DNA of 34,998 nucleotides from Myxococcales bacterium (GTDB lineage Bacteria > Myxococcota > Myxococcia > Myxococcales > Myxococcaceae), in NCBI GenBank assembly GCA_030681895.1, contig JAUXRI010000265.1, forward strand, positions 1 to 34,998, read 5' to 3'. Shown piece by piece: positions 8,672 to 19,625 of this stretch. The notes below the pieces were generated by a model, which did not search any database, was not told the origin of the DNA, and saw only the letters and a program-made list of their open reading frames with translations. Each line of letters opens with the position of its first letter. Positions within the stretch are counted from its first letter, which is position 1. The position numbers were made by a program, and so were the translations under genes.

Positions 8672-8727
8672 GCCTTTCCGAAATCGACCGAGAGTAGGCT
8701 GCGAACGTGACGACTCTGGAGACGTGC

Positions 8728-9195
8728 ATGACGCGCATCGTGACCCTCACGTGTGTTCTCTCGCTCGCTGCGTTCGCAGAGGAGGCCCCGAAGATGGAAG
8801 ACCGAAGAATGAAGCCCGAGCCGAAGCGCACCTTCGCCGAGGGTCCGTCATTGCTCCCTGCCGAGGCGTTGAAGACCTGGCTCGGCAAGCAGGTCGACGC
8901 GAAGGGGAGACCGCGGCGGGTGCGGCTCCCGGTCGATGTGACGGTGCTGCCGACGGGCGTCGAGCGCCGTGGCCTCGTCGGCGGTGAGCAGGGCCTCGCG
9001 TTGACGCTCGATGACTCTGCGATGGGCGTCGGGCTCGCAGACCACGCACGCCGCGCACGTGACGGTGGCTCGGGCTGCACGCTGCTGCTCGACGGCGTGA
9101 TGGTGGGCGCCGACGGCTTCAAGGTGTTGTGGATCTCGAAGCTCGAAGGCGCCACCCCAACCGTCGCGCAGGTCGAAGTCACGGGCGGGGAGTAG
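8728..9195 (+). CDS. Small exported protein, function unknown
   Basis: This is a 155-residue protein with a clear signal peptide (residues 1 to about 17, hydrophobic, ending in A-A-F-A before E-E-A). ATG 8728 was preferred to the in-frame GTG at 8707 because the signal peptide begins there. The mature part is charged at first, then beta-rich, and contains no Cys cluster except one Cys near the middle. I recognise no family. It is probably periplasmic. It lies 56 bp downstream of the modular surface protein and on the same strand. Confidence 0.65.
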   Translation: MTRIVTLTCVLSLAAFAEEAPKMEDRRMKPEPKRTFAEGPSLLPAEALKTWLGKQVDAKGRPRRVRLPVDVTVLPTGVERRGLVGGEQGLALTLDDSAMGVGLADHARRARDGGSGCTLLLDGVMVGADGFKVLWISKLEGATPTVAQVEVTGGE

Positions 9196-9337
9196 TCGCT
9201 TCGTTTCGGTCGACGGCCTGTTCGTTCTGATGTGCAGAGGCGAGCAGGCGTTCGCAACACGGCCAACTCCCATGTCGAAACGCTCGGGCCCGCAGCGTGC
9301 AGCAGGTCTGCGCGACGCCCAGCCCAGGAGACTGCCC

Positions 9338-9631
9338 ATGGCCTTCAACCGTGAACGAATTCTCGAACTCATCGACCTCGAGCACCGGCGCTCTGCGACG
9401 CGGCGGGTCCTGTCGACCGCGGGCCTCCTCCTCGGTGGCGGGCTGCTCGGCGCGACCCTCATGCTGGTGATGCGGGCCCGCACCAGCCCCTCCGTCCAGA
9501 ACCACCTCGCCGAGCACCTCGGCGTCACGCCGGAGCCGGGTGGCGTTGGAGCGACTGACCCCTGGCCTCCGGGGCCTGTGCACGATGGGTATGAAGTGCC
9601 TCTGGCAGACGGGCCCCTTCGCAATGGCTGA
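9338..9631 (+). CDS. Small single-pass membrane protein
   Basis: The 97-residue protein has a charged N-terminal helix (E-R-I-L-E-L-I-D-L-E-H-R-R), one Gly/Leu-rich membrane helix at about residues 24-45, and a Pro/Gly-rich tail. Its ATG is preceded by a good Shine-Dalgarno (CCAGGAG at about 8 bases), which decides the start. The next gene begins 16 bp downstream of its stop, so the two may share a transcript. No family is recognised. Confidence 0.6.
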   Translation: MAFNRERILELIDLEHRRSATRRVLSTAGLLLGGGLLGATLMLVMRARTSPSVQNHLAEHLGVTPEPGGVGATDPWPPGPVHDGYEVPLADGPLRNG

Positions 9632-9647
9632 CCATGTGGGAGGACTC

Positions 9648-10232
9648 ATGACGACTGACCCAACCGCGCGCGCGGTCAGCGAGGCCTCGACGGGCAAGAA
9701 GCTCGACCAGCTCTATTCCCTCATCGACGGCATCGAGAGCTGCATGATGACGACCCGCGGAGAAGACGGGGCGCTCGTGTCGAGGCCGATGCAACTGCAG
9801 GCACGCGATGCGGGCACCGACTTGTGGTTCATGGCGCCGGTGGGCAGCGAGACGGTGAAGGCCATCGCCCTCAGCGCGCACGTCAACCTCGCCTTCACGA
9901 GGAACAACCTGCAGGAGTGGGTGTCGGTCAGCGGCGTCGCGCGCGTCACCACGAATCGCAGGCGCATTCGGCAGCTCTACAGCGAGAGCTGGAAGGCGTG
10001 GCTCCCGGCCGAAGGTGGAAACCATGACGGCGGCCCCGACGACCCGCGCATTGCCCTCATCGAGGTCGAGGCGCAGTCGGCGAACTTCATGAAGTCGGAT
10101 CAGCCGGGCGTCGTGCAGCTCTTCATCCTCGCGAAGGCGAAGCTGACGGGCACCATGCCGGAGCCCGGCGTGGTGGGCACGTTGACCAGCGCGGCGCTGG
10201 CCGAAGGAGAGGCCCGTCCGCCGAAGCCGTGA
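9648..10232 (+). CDS. Pyridoxamine 5'-phosphate oxidase-fold (general stress protein 26-like) protein
   Basis: The 194-residue protein has the split-barrel flavin-binding fold pattern: a helix (K-L-D-Q-L-Y-S-L-I-D-G-I), strands with S-R-P-M-Q-L-Q, then the L-W-F-M-A-P block and V-N-L-A-F-T. This order matches the general-stress-protein-26 branch of the PNPOx superfamily. Such proteins bind FMN, FAD or F420, and many are uncharacterised. True PNPOx activity is unlikely, because the typical PLP-oxidase C-terminal signature is absent. ATG 9648 has a GGGAGGA-type ribosome site upstream. Confidence 0.85.
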   Translation: MTTDPTARAVSEASTGKKLDQLYSLIDGIESCMMTTRGEDGALVSRPMQLQARDAGTDLWFMAPVGSETVKAIALSAHVNLAFTRNNLQEWVSVSGVARVTTNRRRIRQLYSESWKAWLPAEGGNHDGGPDDPRIALIEVEAQSANFMKSDQPGVVQLFILAKAKLTGTMPEPGVVGTLTSAALAEGEARPPKP

Positions 10233-10240
10233 GCTGACGT

Positions 10241-11254
10241 CTAGCTGCCGGTGACGCACTCACGAATCAGCCTGGCCGCGTGCTCGACGTCTGCGCGCGA
10301 CACATCCAGGTGGGTGACGAAGCGCACGCGCGCGTCGCCCGAGGCCAGGACTCCGCGTGACGCCAGGCGCTGCACGAAGCCGGGCGCGACGCGCGGCGAC
10401 ACCTCGAGCCACACCATGTTCGTCTGCACGGGCTGCACGGAGAGCCCGTCGACGCCCTCGAGGAGCGCACCGAGGCGCGCGGCGTTCGCGTGGTCGTCCG
10501 CCAGCCGCGCGACGTTCTGCTCGAGCGCGTAGAGCCCCGCGGCCGCGAGGATGCCGACCTGCCGCATGCCGCCGCCGAGCACCTTGCGCCAGCGGCGCGC
10601 GCCCTCGATGAAGTCGCGGCTCCCGAAGAGGAGCGAGCCGACTGGAGCGCCCAGGCCCTTCGAGAGACAGAGGCTGAGCGAGTCGAATGGCTTTGCGAGC
10701 TCGGCTTCGCTGCGGCCCGTCTTCACCACCGCGTTCATGAAGCGCGCGCCGTCGAGGTGCGTGTTCAGCCCATGCTGCTTCGCGACGACGCACGCCGCCT
10801 CGAGCTTCGCCTGCGGCACCACCTTGCCGTCGAGAGTGTTCTCGAGCGCCAGCAGCCGCGTGCGCGCGAAGTGAAAGTCCTTCGGCTTGATGGCCCGCGT
10901 CACCAGCGCCGCGTCGATGGAGCCGTCGGGCTCGTTCTGCAGCGCGTGAGAATGAATCGACCCGAGCGCCGCAGCGCCGCCGCCTTCGTGGATGAAGGTG
11001 TGCGCCTCGACGCCCAGCAGCACCTCGTCGCCGCGCTGACACCAGGTGAGCATCGCCGCCAGGTTCGACTGCGTGCCCGAAGGAAAGAAGAGGCTCGCCG
11101 CGAAGCCGAAACGCTCCGCAGCGACGGCCTGGAGCTTCGCCACCGTCGGGTCGTCGCCCCAGACGTCATCACCCACCTCGGCGTCGGCCATCGCGCGGCG
11201 CATCGCCGGCGACGGACGGGTCACGGTGTCACTGCGAAAGTCGATGAGGCGCAC
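10241..11254 (-). CDS. ltaE: Low-specificity L-threonine aldolase
   Basis: This 337-residue PLP enzyme begins at a GTG with an AGGAG six bases upstream. The diagnostic N-terminus D-F-R-S-D-T-V-T-R-P, the stacking His85 in E-A-H-T-F-I-H, Asp168 in H-L-D-G-A-R, and Lys199 in C-L-S-K-G-L-G-A-P, which forms the PLP aldimine, are all present. The enzyme splits L-threonine or allo-threonine to glycine and acetaldehyde. Length matches bacterial LtaE. It lies 33 bp downstream of a lipoprotein gene on the same strand and is probably co-transcribed with it. Confidence 0.93.
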   Translation of the reverse strand: MRLIDFRSDTVTRPSPAMRRAMADAEVGDDVWGDDPTVAKLQAVAAERFGFAASLFFPSGTQSNLAAMLTWCQRGDEVLLGVEAHTFIHEGGGAAALGSIHSHALQNEPDGSIDAALVTRAIKPKDFHFARTRLLALENTLDGKVVPQAKLEAACVVAKQHGLNTHLDGARFMNAVVKTGRSEAELAKPFDSLSLCLSKGLGAPVGSLLFGSRDFIEGARRWRKVLGGGMRQVGILAAAGLYALEQNVARLADDHANAARLGALLEGVDGLSVQPVQTNMVWLEVSPRVAPGFVQRLASRGVLASGDARVRFVTHLDVSRADVEHAARLIRECVTGS

Positions 11255-11287
11255 GGTGCTCCTGTGGAACCGCTCGGGCCTGCGGGT

Positions 11288-11878
11288 TCAGTCCACGAGG
11301 CCGATTTTCTCGTCCTGGTCCTGCTCCGACAGCTGCGGCTGCGGAAGGGTGTCGAGCACGGGGCGCAGCACGTTCATCGCCGGCGCGACGTACGGCTCGA
11401 CCTCGGCGCCCAGCTCGCCCACGTACGTCTTCGTCAGCTCGACCAGCTGCTCGTCCTTCGAGGGGAAGCTGCCACCGGCCTCGGCCGTCCATGACGCGCG
11501 CCCGTCACCACAACGTTTGAGCGCGGCCTTCACCTCAATCTCGAAACCAGCGCCCTTCTTCGTCAGCGTCGGCGTGAGCAGGAGCACACCCTCGATGGCG
11601 TCGTCTCCACCACACAGCGTGGCGAACTCGGGCGCGGTCGCGGCGAACTTCTCCTGCTTGACCAGGAAGTCGCGCTTCATGTTCACGTAGCGGCGCGCGA
11701 TCCGGGCGAAGAGCTCACCGGCCTTCTCGTTTCCATCGGGCAGCGGCTGCACCAGCACCGCGAGGCGCTTCACCTTCGCGCGGTCGACCGTCGCCCAGTC
11801 GTCGACGACCGAGTACCGCTTCACGATGGAGCAGCCAGCCGAGAGCGTGAGGACGAGGAACAGGAGAGGACGTGTCAT
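11288..11878 (-). CDS. Lipoprotein, function unknown, upstream of threonine aldolase
   Basis: The 196-residue protein has a lipoprotein signal and lipobox L-S-A-G-C (Cys16). The mature part is mixed alpha/beta with two further Cys. The frame stays open far upstream, but only the ATG at 11878 gives an export signal. No family is recognised; similar lipoproteins are common in myxobacteria. A 7-bp inverted repeat (GCGTGAT at 11879-11885, ATCACGC at 11919-11925) flanks its likely promoter region; its significance is uncertain. Confidence 0.7.
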   Translation of the reverse strand: MTRPLLFLVLTLSAGCSIVKRYSVVDDWATVDRAKVKRLAVLVQPLPDGNEKAGELFARIARRYVNMKRDFLVKQEKFAATAPEFATLCGGDDAIEGVLLLTPTLTKKGAGFEIEVKAALKRCGDGRASWTAEAGGSFPSKDEQLVELTKTYVGELGAEVEPYVAPAMNVLRPVLDTLPQPQLSEQDQDEKIGLVD

Positions 11879-12079
11879 GCGTGATGACCTACTCCCGCTC
11901 GGCCGGTGGCGAAACCCAATCACGCGCCGCGCACCCCGACGGTCAGGGCTGCCCCAGTTCGCAGAAAGACCGGCTCGAGGCTGACAAATGACGGCGCCGC
12001 AGAGACTGCGCGACTCCGCGGCGCGCGCGCTCGTCGCCTTCGTTGAAGGCATCGCGGCGGGGCGCGCTAGAACCTCGAC

Positions 12080-12889
12080 ATGGTCTCGAGCGTCCTGTTG
12101 AGCGTCGCCCTCGCTGCGACTCCGGGGAAGGCGCGCATCGCCGTCACCAGCCTCACGAGCGCAGGAGAGCTCGACGCGAAGTTCGCCGACGTCATCGGAG
12201 AACTGGTGACGGCAGAGCTCGCGGCGCGCGGGTACTTCGAGCCCATCTCCGCGTCCGAGATCGCCACGCTGCTGGGTGTCGAGCGGCAGAAACAACTGCT
12301 CGGCTGCGGCGAAGAGGCGACGTCGTGCAACTCGGAGATCGCTTCGGCGCTCGGCGCGCCCTACCTGATGAGCGGCTCGCTCACGAAGCTCAGCGGCATC
12401 TTCCAGCTGAACCTGCAGGTCATCGACACCGCGAAGTCGAGGACGATTGGCCGGAGCACCAAGATCGCCCGCGACTTCGAAGGCCTGCGCTCGTTGATTC
12501 CGTACGCGGTCGCCGAAGCGAGCGGCACGCCGCTGCCTCCGCCGCCGTCTCGAGCACTGCCCATCACGCTCATCTCGGTGGGCGGGCTCTCGTTCATCGG
12601 CGGCGGGGTGCTGGGGCTGCTCGCGCTGAACGCCGATGCAGCGGCCCGAGGCGAGCTGAGCACCGACGACCAGAACGCCACCGTCATTCTCGCGCCTGCC
12701 GAGAGCTACCGACAACGCCTCGCGCAGTCGGCCCTGCAGCGCACCATCGCGTTGTCCGCGCTCCTCGCTGGCGCCGCACTCATCGGCTTTGGCGCCTTCC
12801 TCATGCCTGGTGACGGGCCGCAGACCGGCGTGCGCGCGACGCTCATGCCGACGTTCGATGGCGCCGCCATCGTGGGAGCGTTCCCGTGA
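12080..12889 (+). CDS. FlgO/TolB-N-like exported membrane protein
   Basis: The 269-residue protein starts with a short signal peptide. Residues about 18-140 show the pattern of FlgO- or TolB-N-like domains in myxobacteria: an A-V-x-x-L strand, E-L-V-T-A-E-L-A-A-R-G-Y-F helix, then I-A-T-L-L-G-V-E-R-Q-K-Q-L-L-G-C, E-I-A-x-A-L-G-A and a strand Y-L-M-S-G-S-L. A Pro-rich linker and two C-terminal hydrophobic segments (about 160-185 and 225-245) follow. It probably senses or builds an envelope assembly. Its TGA overlaps the GTG of the next gene (4-bp overlap), so the pair is translationally coupled. Confidence 0.65.
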   Translation: MVSSVLLSVALAATPGKARIAVTSLTSAGELDAKFADVIGELVTAELAARGYFEPISASEIATLLGVERQKQLLGCGEEATSCNSEIASALGAPYLMSGSLTKLSGIFQLNLQVIDTAKSRTIGRSTKIARDFEGLRSLIPYAVAEASGTPLPPPPSRALPITLISVGGLSFIGGGVLGLLALNADAAARGELSTDDQNATVILAPAESYRQRLAQSALQRTIALSALLAGAALIGFGAFLMPGDGPQTGVRATLMPTFDGAAIVGAFP

Positions 12890-15800
12890 AGCGCGTCGCC
12901 CTCGTCGTGCTCGTGCTGGCCGGCTGCCCACCCCTCGAGGTCACGAAGGGCCGCTACGCCTGTGACGTCACGAGGAACCGTGAAGTGGGCAGCGCGCAGT
13001 GCCCAGGCGCGAGCCGCTGCGGCCTCGAGGGCTTCTGCCACGATGTCGGCGACACCTCGGTGCGATGGAAGTGCGACGACGCGAGCGACTGTGAGAACGA
13101 CTGGCAGTGTGGCGTGGGCGTCGATGGCGTCTCGCGCGAGTGCCACGACCCGAACGCGCCAGAAGACTTCCGATGCGTCACGTCCGACGATTGCTCCGGT
13201 GGGTGGACGTGCGGGCTCGACACGTCTCGCCTGCGCCGCTGTCACGACCCGATGAACCCGAAGCGCTGGCCGTGCGAGGCGGTGGCTGACTGCGTCGGAG
13301 GCTGGCAATGCGGCATCGCCGCGACGGGTGGCCGCGAGTGCCACGACCCTTCGCGACCCGAGGCCTTCGTCTGCCTCTCGAACGCCGACTGTCTCGGCGG
13401 CTGGCAGTGCGGGTTCAACGACGTGCGCACGGGCCGGGAGTGTCACGACCCTGCCGCGCCACGCGCCTTCGCTTGTGAAGTCGCCACCGATTGTCTGGCC
13501 TCGTGGAGCTGCGGCCTCAACGACGCCCGCACCGCGCGCGAGTGTCACGACCCATCGGCGCCGCGCGCTTTCGCCTGCCAGGTGCCGACCGATTGCCTCG
13601 CAGGCTGGCAGTGCGGGCTCGCCGCCAATCGTCTGCAGCGGCAATGTCACGACCCCGCGAACCCGCAAGCGTTTGCCTGTGAGGGTGACGCCGACTGCGT
13701 GGCGGCCTGGCGCTGCGACACCCGCGGGCTGTGCGTCAACCCGCAGAACGACGCCCTGCTCGCCGCTGGCCCCGTCGACGCAGGCGAGGTGACGACGTTG
13801 AACCCCATCGAGACCACGCCCTTCGACCGCGCAGCCGTGTCGCCGGTCTCGCCGCTCACGACCGAGGCCGTGCTCGCCGTCGCGCGCAACAATCGGCTCG
13901 AGGCGCTCTCGCTCAACGCAGGCTCGGGCGCGTTCAGATCGTGGGCGCTGGGCCCTGCGGGTGACGGCCCGCTGCTCGTGCAGAGCCCGCGGTCGCTCGA
14001 CTTCAACGGCTTCCGCTTCGTCGAGGTCAACGCCAACCGCGTGTACCTCGGGCTGCGCGACGGAGGCGTGATGGCCTGGCTGCTCGAGGCCGACGGCGGC
14101 TTCACGAGCCGCGTGGTCCGAAACGACGCTCAGGCGTTCAACATCGACACGCCCGTCACCCAGCTGCGGCATGGCGTGGCCGACCGGGGAATGATGCCCG
14201 CGATGCTCGGCTTCTCGGAGTCGCCCGCGAACGGCTTCATGATCTTCGACGGGCCGGGCGCCGCCCTCGACTACAGCTACCCGAGCGCCATCAGGAGCCG
14301 CCCCAACAACCGCATCATCGACCTGGTCGACGTGCAGACCCGCGACGGCGGCCTCGAGTGCGTGCTCGCGCTCGACTCGGCGGGCGTCTGGGCGCGGCAA
14401 TTCATGACGGACAACAGCTGGAACTTCGAGCAGGTGCACACGCCGGCGTTCGGCAACGACACCTGCGCTCCAACGGGGCTCAAGGTGACGCGGCTCGAGT
14501 CGGCCAGCCCCACCCACGTCATGGTGCAGGCCCAGCCACGGGACGGCGGCGCCCTGCAGGTGGCCGTCTGGAGTCTGACGCCGATGCTGACGCGCGGCAC
14601 CAGCAACTTCGATTCGTACTGCACCTCGATTCTCGAAGAGCCGTGCACGCCACAAGACGCGATTCCCTTCGCCGTCGAGCTCGGGCCCTGTGAGCCGTGC
14701 CCCGTCGGAACGTTGGCGGGTCTCTCGCCGGTGCCGATGGGCACCGCGACGCCCGAGCTCGAGGCGCGCTGCGTGAGCGCAGACGGCGGCCTGCCCAGCT
14801 TCTTCCGCATCGCGCGCCGGGCGCTGACGTCGACGGCGTGCGAACGCCGGCCGTTGGTGGGGCCGAGCAGTCTCTTCTCCGCTCCCCTCGTGAAGCAGGC
14901 CGAGCAGGTGTCGCTCGGCCGGTTCCTCTTCACCGGGCCGGCGGGCCAGCTGTGGACCGGCCCGAGCGTCGTCACCGCGACGCCGCTCTCGTTCGACCGG
15001 GCTCCGACAGGCGTCGCTTCGCTGGGCGCCAACCCGCGAGAGGTCCTCGTCATCGCCGACGAGCTGACGGGCGTGCTCGAACAGCGCTTCGGGTTGCTCG
15101 CCTTCCCCGGCGCGGCCATCACCGCGGTCGCAGCGAATGAGCCGGGCTGGGTGCTGTCTGGCCCCAACCTCACCACCCTCGCCGCGGGCTCCACGCTCAC
15201 CGAGGCATACACCTTTGGCCTGTTGGCGAACGTGCCACCGCAGCCGCACCTGGTTCGTCGCGCCGTCGCGTCGACGGGAGCGCAGGTCGCCATCGTCAGC
15301 GGCGGAGGGCTGCTGTTCTCAGCCGAGGTCGACCAGTCGTTGAGCCGCCAGGTGCCGTTTGCCCTGCTCTCGAGCCGCGCGACGGCGGGGGCTGCCTTGA
15401 CCGACCTCTCGTTCCCGACGAGCGCCGTCGACGCGGGCGTCTGGCTCGAAGGCTACGGCGTCACCAACGCCGGCCTCATTCGTGTCTCGGCCGAGTCACC
15501 GTCACGCTGGAGCGTGAGGCCGGTGCCGCTCCCGGCGACGCTGACGCCACAGGCGACGTGGCACGAAGGCACCCGGGCGCGCGTCGGCATGACTGATGGG
15601 ACGGTGTTCTCGCTCCCGAGCAGCGTGCCCATCGCGCCACCAGTCCCCGGTGGTGTGGTGGTGGGGTACGCGCAAGCCTGTCAGCATCAGCTCGCGCTCA
15701 CCACACGCAGTCTCTACCGCCTGGAGCGTGTGCCTGACCTCACTGTCGGGCGCTGGGCCGAGCTGCCGTTGCCACCTACGTTCGCCGACGCAGACCTGCT

Positions 15801-15894
15801 CGGCGGTTCGCTCCACACGGTGCAGGGCGACGTCTACGTCTTCTCCCGCCTGGGCGACGCGCTTCGCCTCACGCTGACCCCGTGTACGCCGTAG
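12886..15894 (+). CDS. Large lipoprotein with tandem Cys-rich repeats
   Basis: The 1002-residue protein starts at a GTG overlapping the previous stop. It has a lipobox (V-L-A-G-C, Cys14). Residues about 62-290 hold seven tandem repeats of 33-34 residues, each with the pattern C-x5-D-C-x2-x-W-x-C-G-x(7-9)-C-H-D-P. The last repeat is degenerate, and a divergent half-repeat precedes the first. The conserved Trp and four Cys suggest small disulfide-linked knots. The remaining ~700 residues are beta-rich, without clear motifs, possibly propeller-like. It is likely displayed at the outer membrane. No enzymatic function is visible. Confidence 0.8.
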   Translation: MKRVALVVLVLAGCPPLEVTKGRYACDVTRNREVGSAQCPGASRCGLEGFCHDVGDTSVRWKCDDASDCENDWQCGVGVDGVSRECHDPNAPEDFRCVTSDDCSGGWTCGLDTSRLRRCHDPMNPKRWPCEAVADCVGGWQCGIAATGGRECHDPSRPEAFVCLSNADCLGGWQCGFNDVRTGRECHDPAAPRAFACEVATDCLASWSCGLNDARTARECHDPSAPRAFACQVPTDCLAGWQCGLAANRLQRQCHDPANPQAFACEGDADCVAAWRCDTRGLCVNPQNDALLAAGPVDAGEVTTLNPIETTPFDRAAVSPVSPLTTEAVLAVARNNRLEALSLNAGSGAFRSWALGPAGDGPLLVQSPRSLDFNGFRFVEVNANRVYLGLRDGGVMAWLLEADGGFTSRVVRNDAQAFNIDTPVTQLRHGVADRGMMPAMLGFSESPANGFMIFDGPGAALDYSYPSAIRSRPNNRIIDLVDVQTRDGGLECVLALDSAGVWARQFMTDNSWNFEQVHTPAFGNDTCAPTGLKVTRLESASPTHVMVQAQPRDGGALQVAVWSLTPMLTRGTSNFDSYCTSILEEPCTPQDAIPFAVELGPCEPCPVGTLAGLSPVPMGTATPELEARCVSADGGLPSFFRIARRALTSTACERRPLVGPSSLFSAPLVKQAEQVSLGRFLFTGPAGQLWTGPSVVTATPLSFDRAPTGVASLGANPREVLVIADELTGVLEQRFGLLAFPGAAITAVAANEPGWVLSGPNLTTLAAGSTLTEAYTFGLLANVPPQPHLVRRAVASTGAQVAIVSGGGLLFSAEVDQSLSRQVPFALLSSRATAGAALTDLSFPTSAVDAGVWLEGYGVTNAGLIRVSAESPSRWSVRPVPLPATLTPQATWHEGTRARVGMTDGTVFSLPSSVPIAPPVPGGVVVGYAQACQHQLALTTRSLYRLERVPDLTVGRWAELPLPPTFADADLLGGSLHTVQGDVYVFSRLGDALRLTLTPCTP

Positions 15895-15903
15895 AGCGCA
15901 GGG

Positions 15904-16479
15904 CTACTTCAGGTTCTGCGTCGGCGCGTCGGTGTTCAGCATCGCCTTCGCCAGCTCGAGCAGCTTCGCGCGCGCCGGCTTCACGTCGAACGAGCCCGAG
16001 GGCAACCAGCGCCCGCCCGGCTTGCCCAGCATGAAGACCACCTGGCTGCACTTGAAGCTGATGACGCCCTCGACGGTGTCGACGCCCGAGAGCGCCTGGA
16101 ACGAGACGTCGGGCACGAAGTTGCACTTCGAGACGTCCTGGTCGAAGCGGTACATCTTCTCGTCGTAGAGCAGGCCGCGCAGGGTCGCGAGCTCGACGGC
16201 GCTCAGCTCCTTGCCGGCGGCCTCGCGCGTCCACTCGCTGCCGATGGCCTTCGTCGGGTCGGGCCGCACGCCGCCGGTCGACATCACCCGCCACGCCTGC
16301 ACCTTCGTCGCGTTGGCCCACACCTGGAGCACCTTCTCGCTCAGGTTCTCTTCCACCTTCGGCATCGGGCTGGTCGGTGGAGGCGGTGGAGGAGGCGGCG
16401 GCGCCTTCGGCTTCTTCTTCGGAGCCGCGAACGAGATGGAGGCGACGACGAGCGCGAGCAGCAGGACGACACGACGCAT
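15904..16479 (-). CDS. Exported protein with poly-proline linker, function unknown
   Basis: This is a 191-residue protein with a signal peptide (M-R-R-V-V-L-L-L-A-L..., cleavage near residue 18) followed by a Lys-rich patch and a run of nine prolines. A mixed alpha/beta domain with two Cys comes next. ATG 16479 was chosen because the signal begins there; an upstream in-frame ATG (16530) gives no signal. It converges with the Cys-repeat lipoprotein gene with only 9 bp between the stops. No family is recognised. Confidence 0.7.
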   Translation of the reverse strand: MRRVVLLLALVVASISFAAPKKKPKAPPPPPPPPPTSPMPKVEENLSEKVLQVWANATKVQAWRVMSTGGVRPDPTKAIGSEWTREAAGKELSAVELATLRGLLYDEKMYRFDQDVSKCNFVPDVSFQALSGVDTVEGVISFKCSQVVFMLGKPGGRWLPSGSFDVKPARAKLLELAKAMLNTDAPTQNLK

Positions 16480-16510
16480 GGGTCGTTCCCTAGCATCTTC
16501 ACCGTGAACG

Positions 16511-16555
16511 GTCTGTGACGAGCGCATCACGCCTGCGCCGCGCGGTGCTCGTCGA
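16511..16555. repeat. Copy of the acs 3' end (direct-repeat copy A)
   Basis: These 45 bases match 17607-17651 at 44 of 45 positions (one G/C difference). The partner copy includes the stop codon and last codons of acs, read on the minus strand. Similarity resumes after a gap of about 20 bases: GGTCGGC-x-AGC-x-TCGA at about 16558-16574 resembles the acs sequence at about 17672-17687. This copy is therefore a decayed fragment of an acs terminus, with no intact coding frame. Confidence 0.85.
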
Positions 16556-16587
16556 CGGGTCGGCCAGCATCGAAGCGCGTCCGCTGG

Positions 16588-17508
16588 TCAGCCGACGGAA
16601 GCTCGCCGTGCGCGCCTGAAGACGAGCACAACGAGTGCGGCGGTCATGCCGGGCACGCTCGAGCAGCCGCCAGGGGTTGGCAGCTGCGACATGCCCCCTT
16701 CATCGATTGGCGTCGGCGTGTCAGACGGGCCGCTGCAGGCGAGGGTGAAGGCCGTCGAAGCGGTCAAGGGCTGGGCGACTCCGGCGATCGTGCCCTGGAG
16801 CTCGGCGGTGTGCTGACCGAGCTCGACACCGACTCCCAACGTCTGAGGAGCGCAGGGCACGTTGATCTCGAGCACTCGATTGCGCGCGCGATAGTACGGA
16901 ATCGTCGCGACCAACCCGTTGGCACCGACGGCGCCCGGTGGTTCGCGAGCCCAGACTTTGCCGTCGATGAGCAACGACCAGCGCGTCACCGCGAGAAAGG
17001 GCACGAGCTCCGCAGCGGGAACGAACGCAAACTGCGCGTAGGCACCGCCAACTCCGACCAGGCAGCTCGAGCCTCCGGGAATCGAGACGGTGCCGTGGCC
17101 CTTGGCCTTCACGCTGAACGAGCCGAGCGTCGTTGGCATCGGTTGGGTGCTTGAAGTCGTGAAGGGCACGTCTGTCTTCGAGCGGCCCTGGCAGTCTCTC
17201 GGGTAACGAAAAACGAGCGACTGACCGGCGGTGAGCGGCTGCAGAGGCCGCACGAGAACCACGGAACGATCGTCACTGCGCTCGACCGAGCCGGCAATCG
17301 GTTGGCCATTGGCTGTGAGCAGCTCGAAACCGCCGTCGGCAATGTCGAGCTCGGGGGCAACGGCGTACGTCGCGTCGACGGCCAGCGCGGGCGTATTCGC
17401 GGGCACTGAAACATTGGCGAGCGACGAATCGAACCCGCAGGGAACGCCTGAGCACGCCCAGGCAAACCCCGGAGCGACAAGCAGAGCGACGAAAGCGAGC
17501 GCGCGCAT
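16588..17508 (-). CDS. Exported protein with MYXO-CTERM-like C-terminus
   Basis: The 306-residue protein has a signal peptide (cleavage near A-W-A-C) and several Cys in the N-terminal part. The middle is beta-rich. The end reads G-G-C-S followed by a hydrophobic helix and R-R-A-R-R, the tripartite layout of MYXO-CTERM sorting signals (Gly-Cys, membrane helix, Arg cluster). In known cases this directs surface anchoring after processing. The gene lies between two copies of the acs 3' end, which suggests it arrived by insertion or local duplication. The ATG at 17508 was chosen for the signal peptide. Confidence 0.75.
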   Translation of the reverse strand: MRALAFVALLVAPGFAWACSGVPCGFDSSLANVSVPANTPALAVDATYAVAPELDIADGGFELLTANGQPIAGSVERSDDRSVVLVRPLQPLTAGQSLVFRYPRDCQGRSKTDVPFTTSSTQPMPTTLGSFSVKAKGHGTVSIPGGSSCLVGVGGAYAQFAFVPAAELVPFLAVTRWSLLIDGKVWAREPPGAVGANGLVATIPYYRARNRVLEINVPCAPQTLGVGVELGQHTAELQGTIAGVAQPLTASTAFTLACSGPSDTPTPIDEGGMSQLPTPGGCSSVPGMTAALVVLVFRRARRASVG

Positions 17509-17622
17509 CGGGGGCGACCCTACCTGATCGCGACCGAAACACCCCCGCCCACCAGGCTGTCGCCCGGGGCGCACGAGGCCAGACTCGAATGAAGACGGTT
17601 CAAGGCGTCTGTGACGAGCGCA

Positions 17623-19572
<1,950 letters not shown>

Positions 19573-19625
19573 GGGCCGGAGTTCTACTCCGATGTCTGCG
19601 ACAGGCACGTCATGACGCAACGGCG

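Noticed and set aside
11879..11925. 7-bp inverted repeat GCGTGAT/ATCACGC with 33-bp spacer
   Set aside because: With such a long spacer, this is within chance expectation for a GC-rich region.
11879..12931. Upstream extension of the lipoprotein frame at 11288
   Set aside because: It is antisense to the FlgO/TolB-like gene and would bury the lipobox internally.
12706..15249. Long minus-strand frame over the Cys-repeat lipoprotein
   Set aside because: It is antisense to the lipoprotein gene, which has a signal and ordered repeats. The minus frame has neither.
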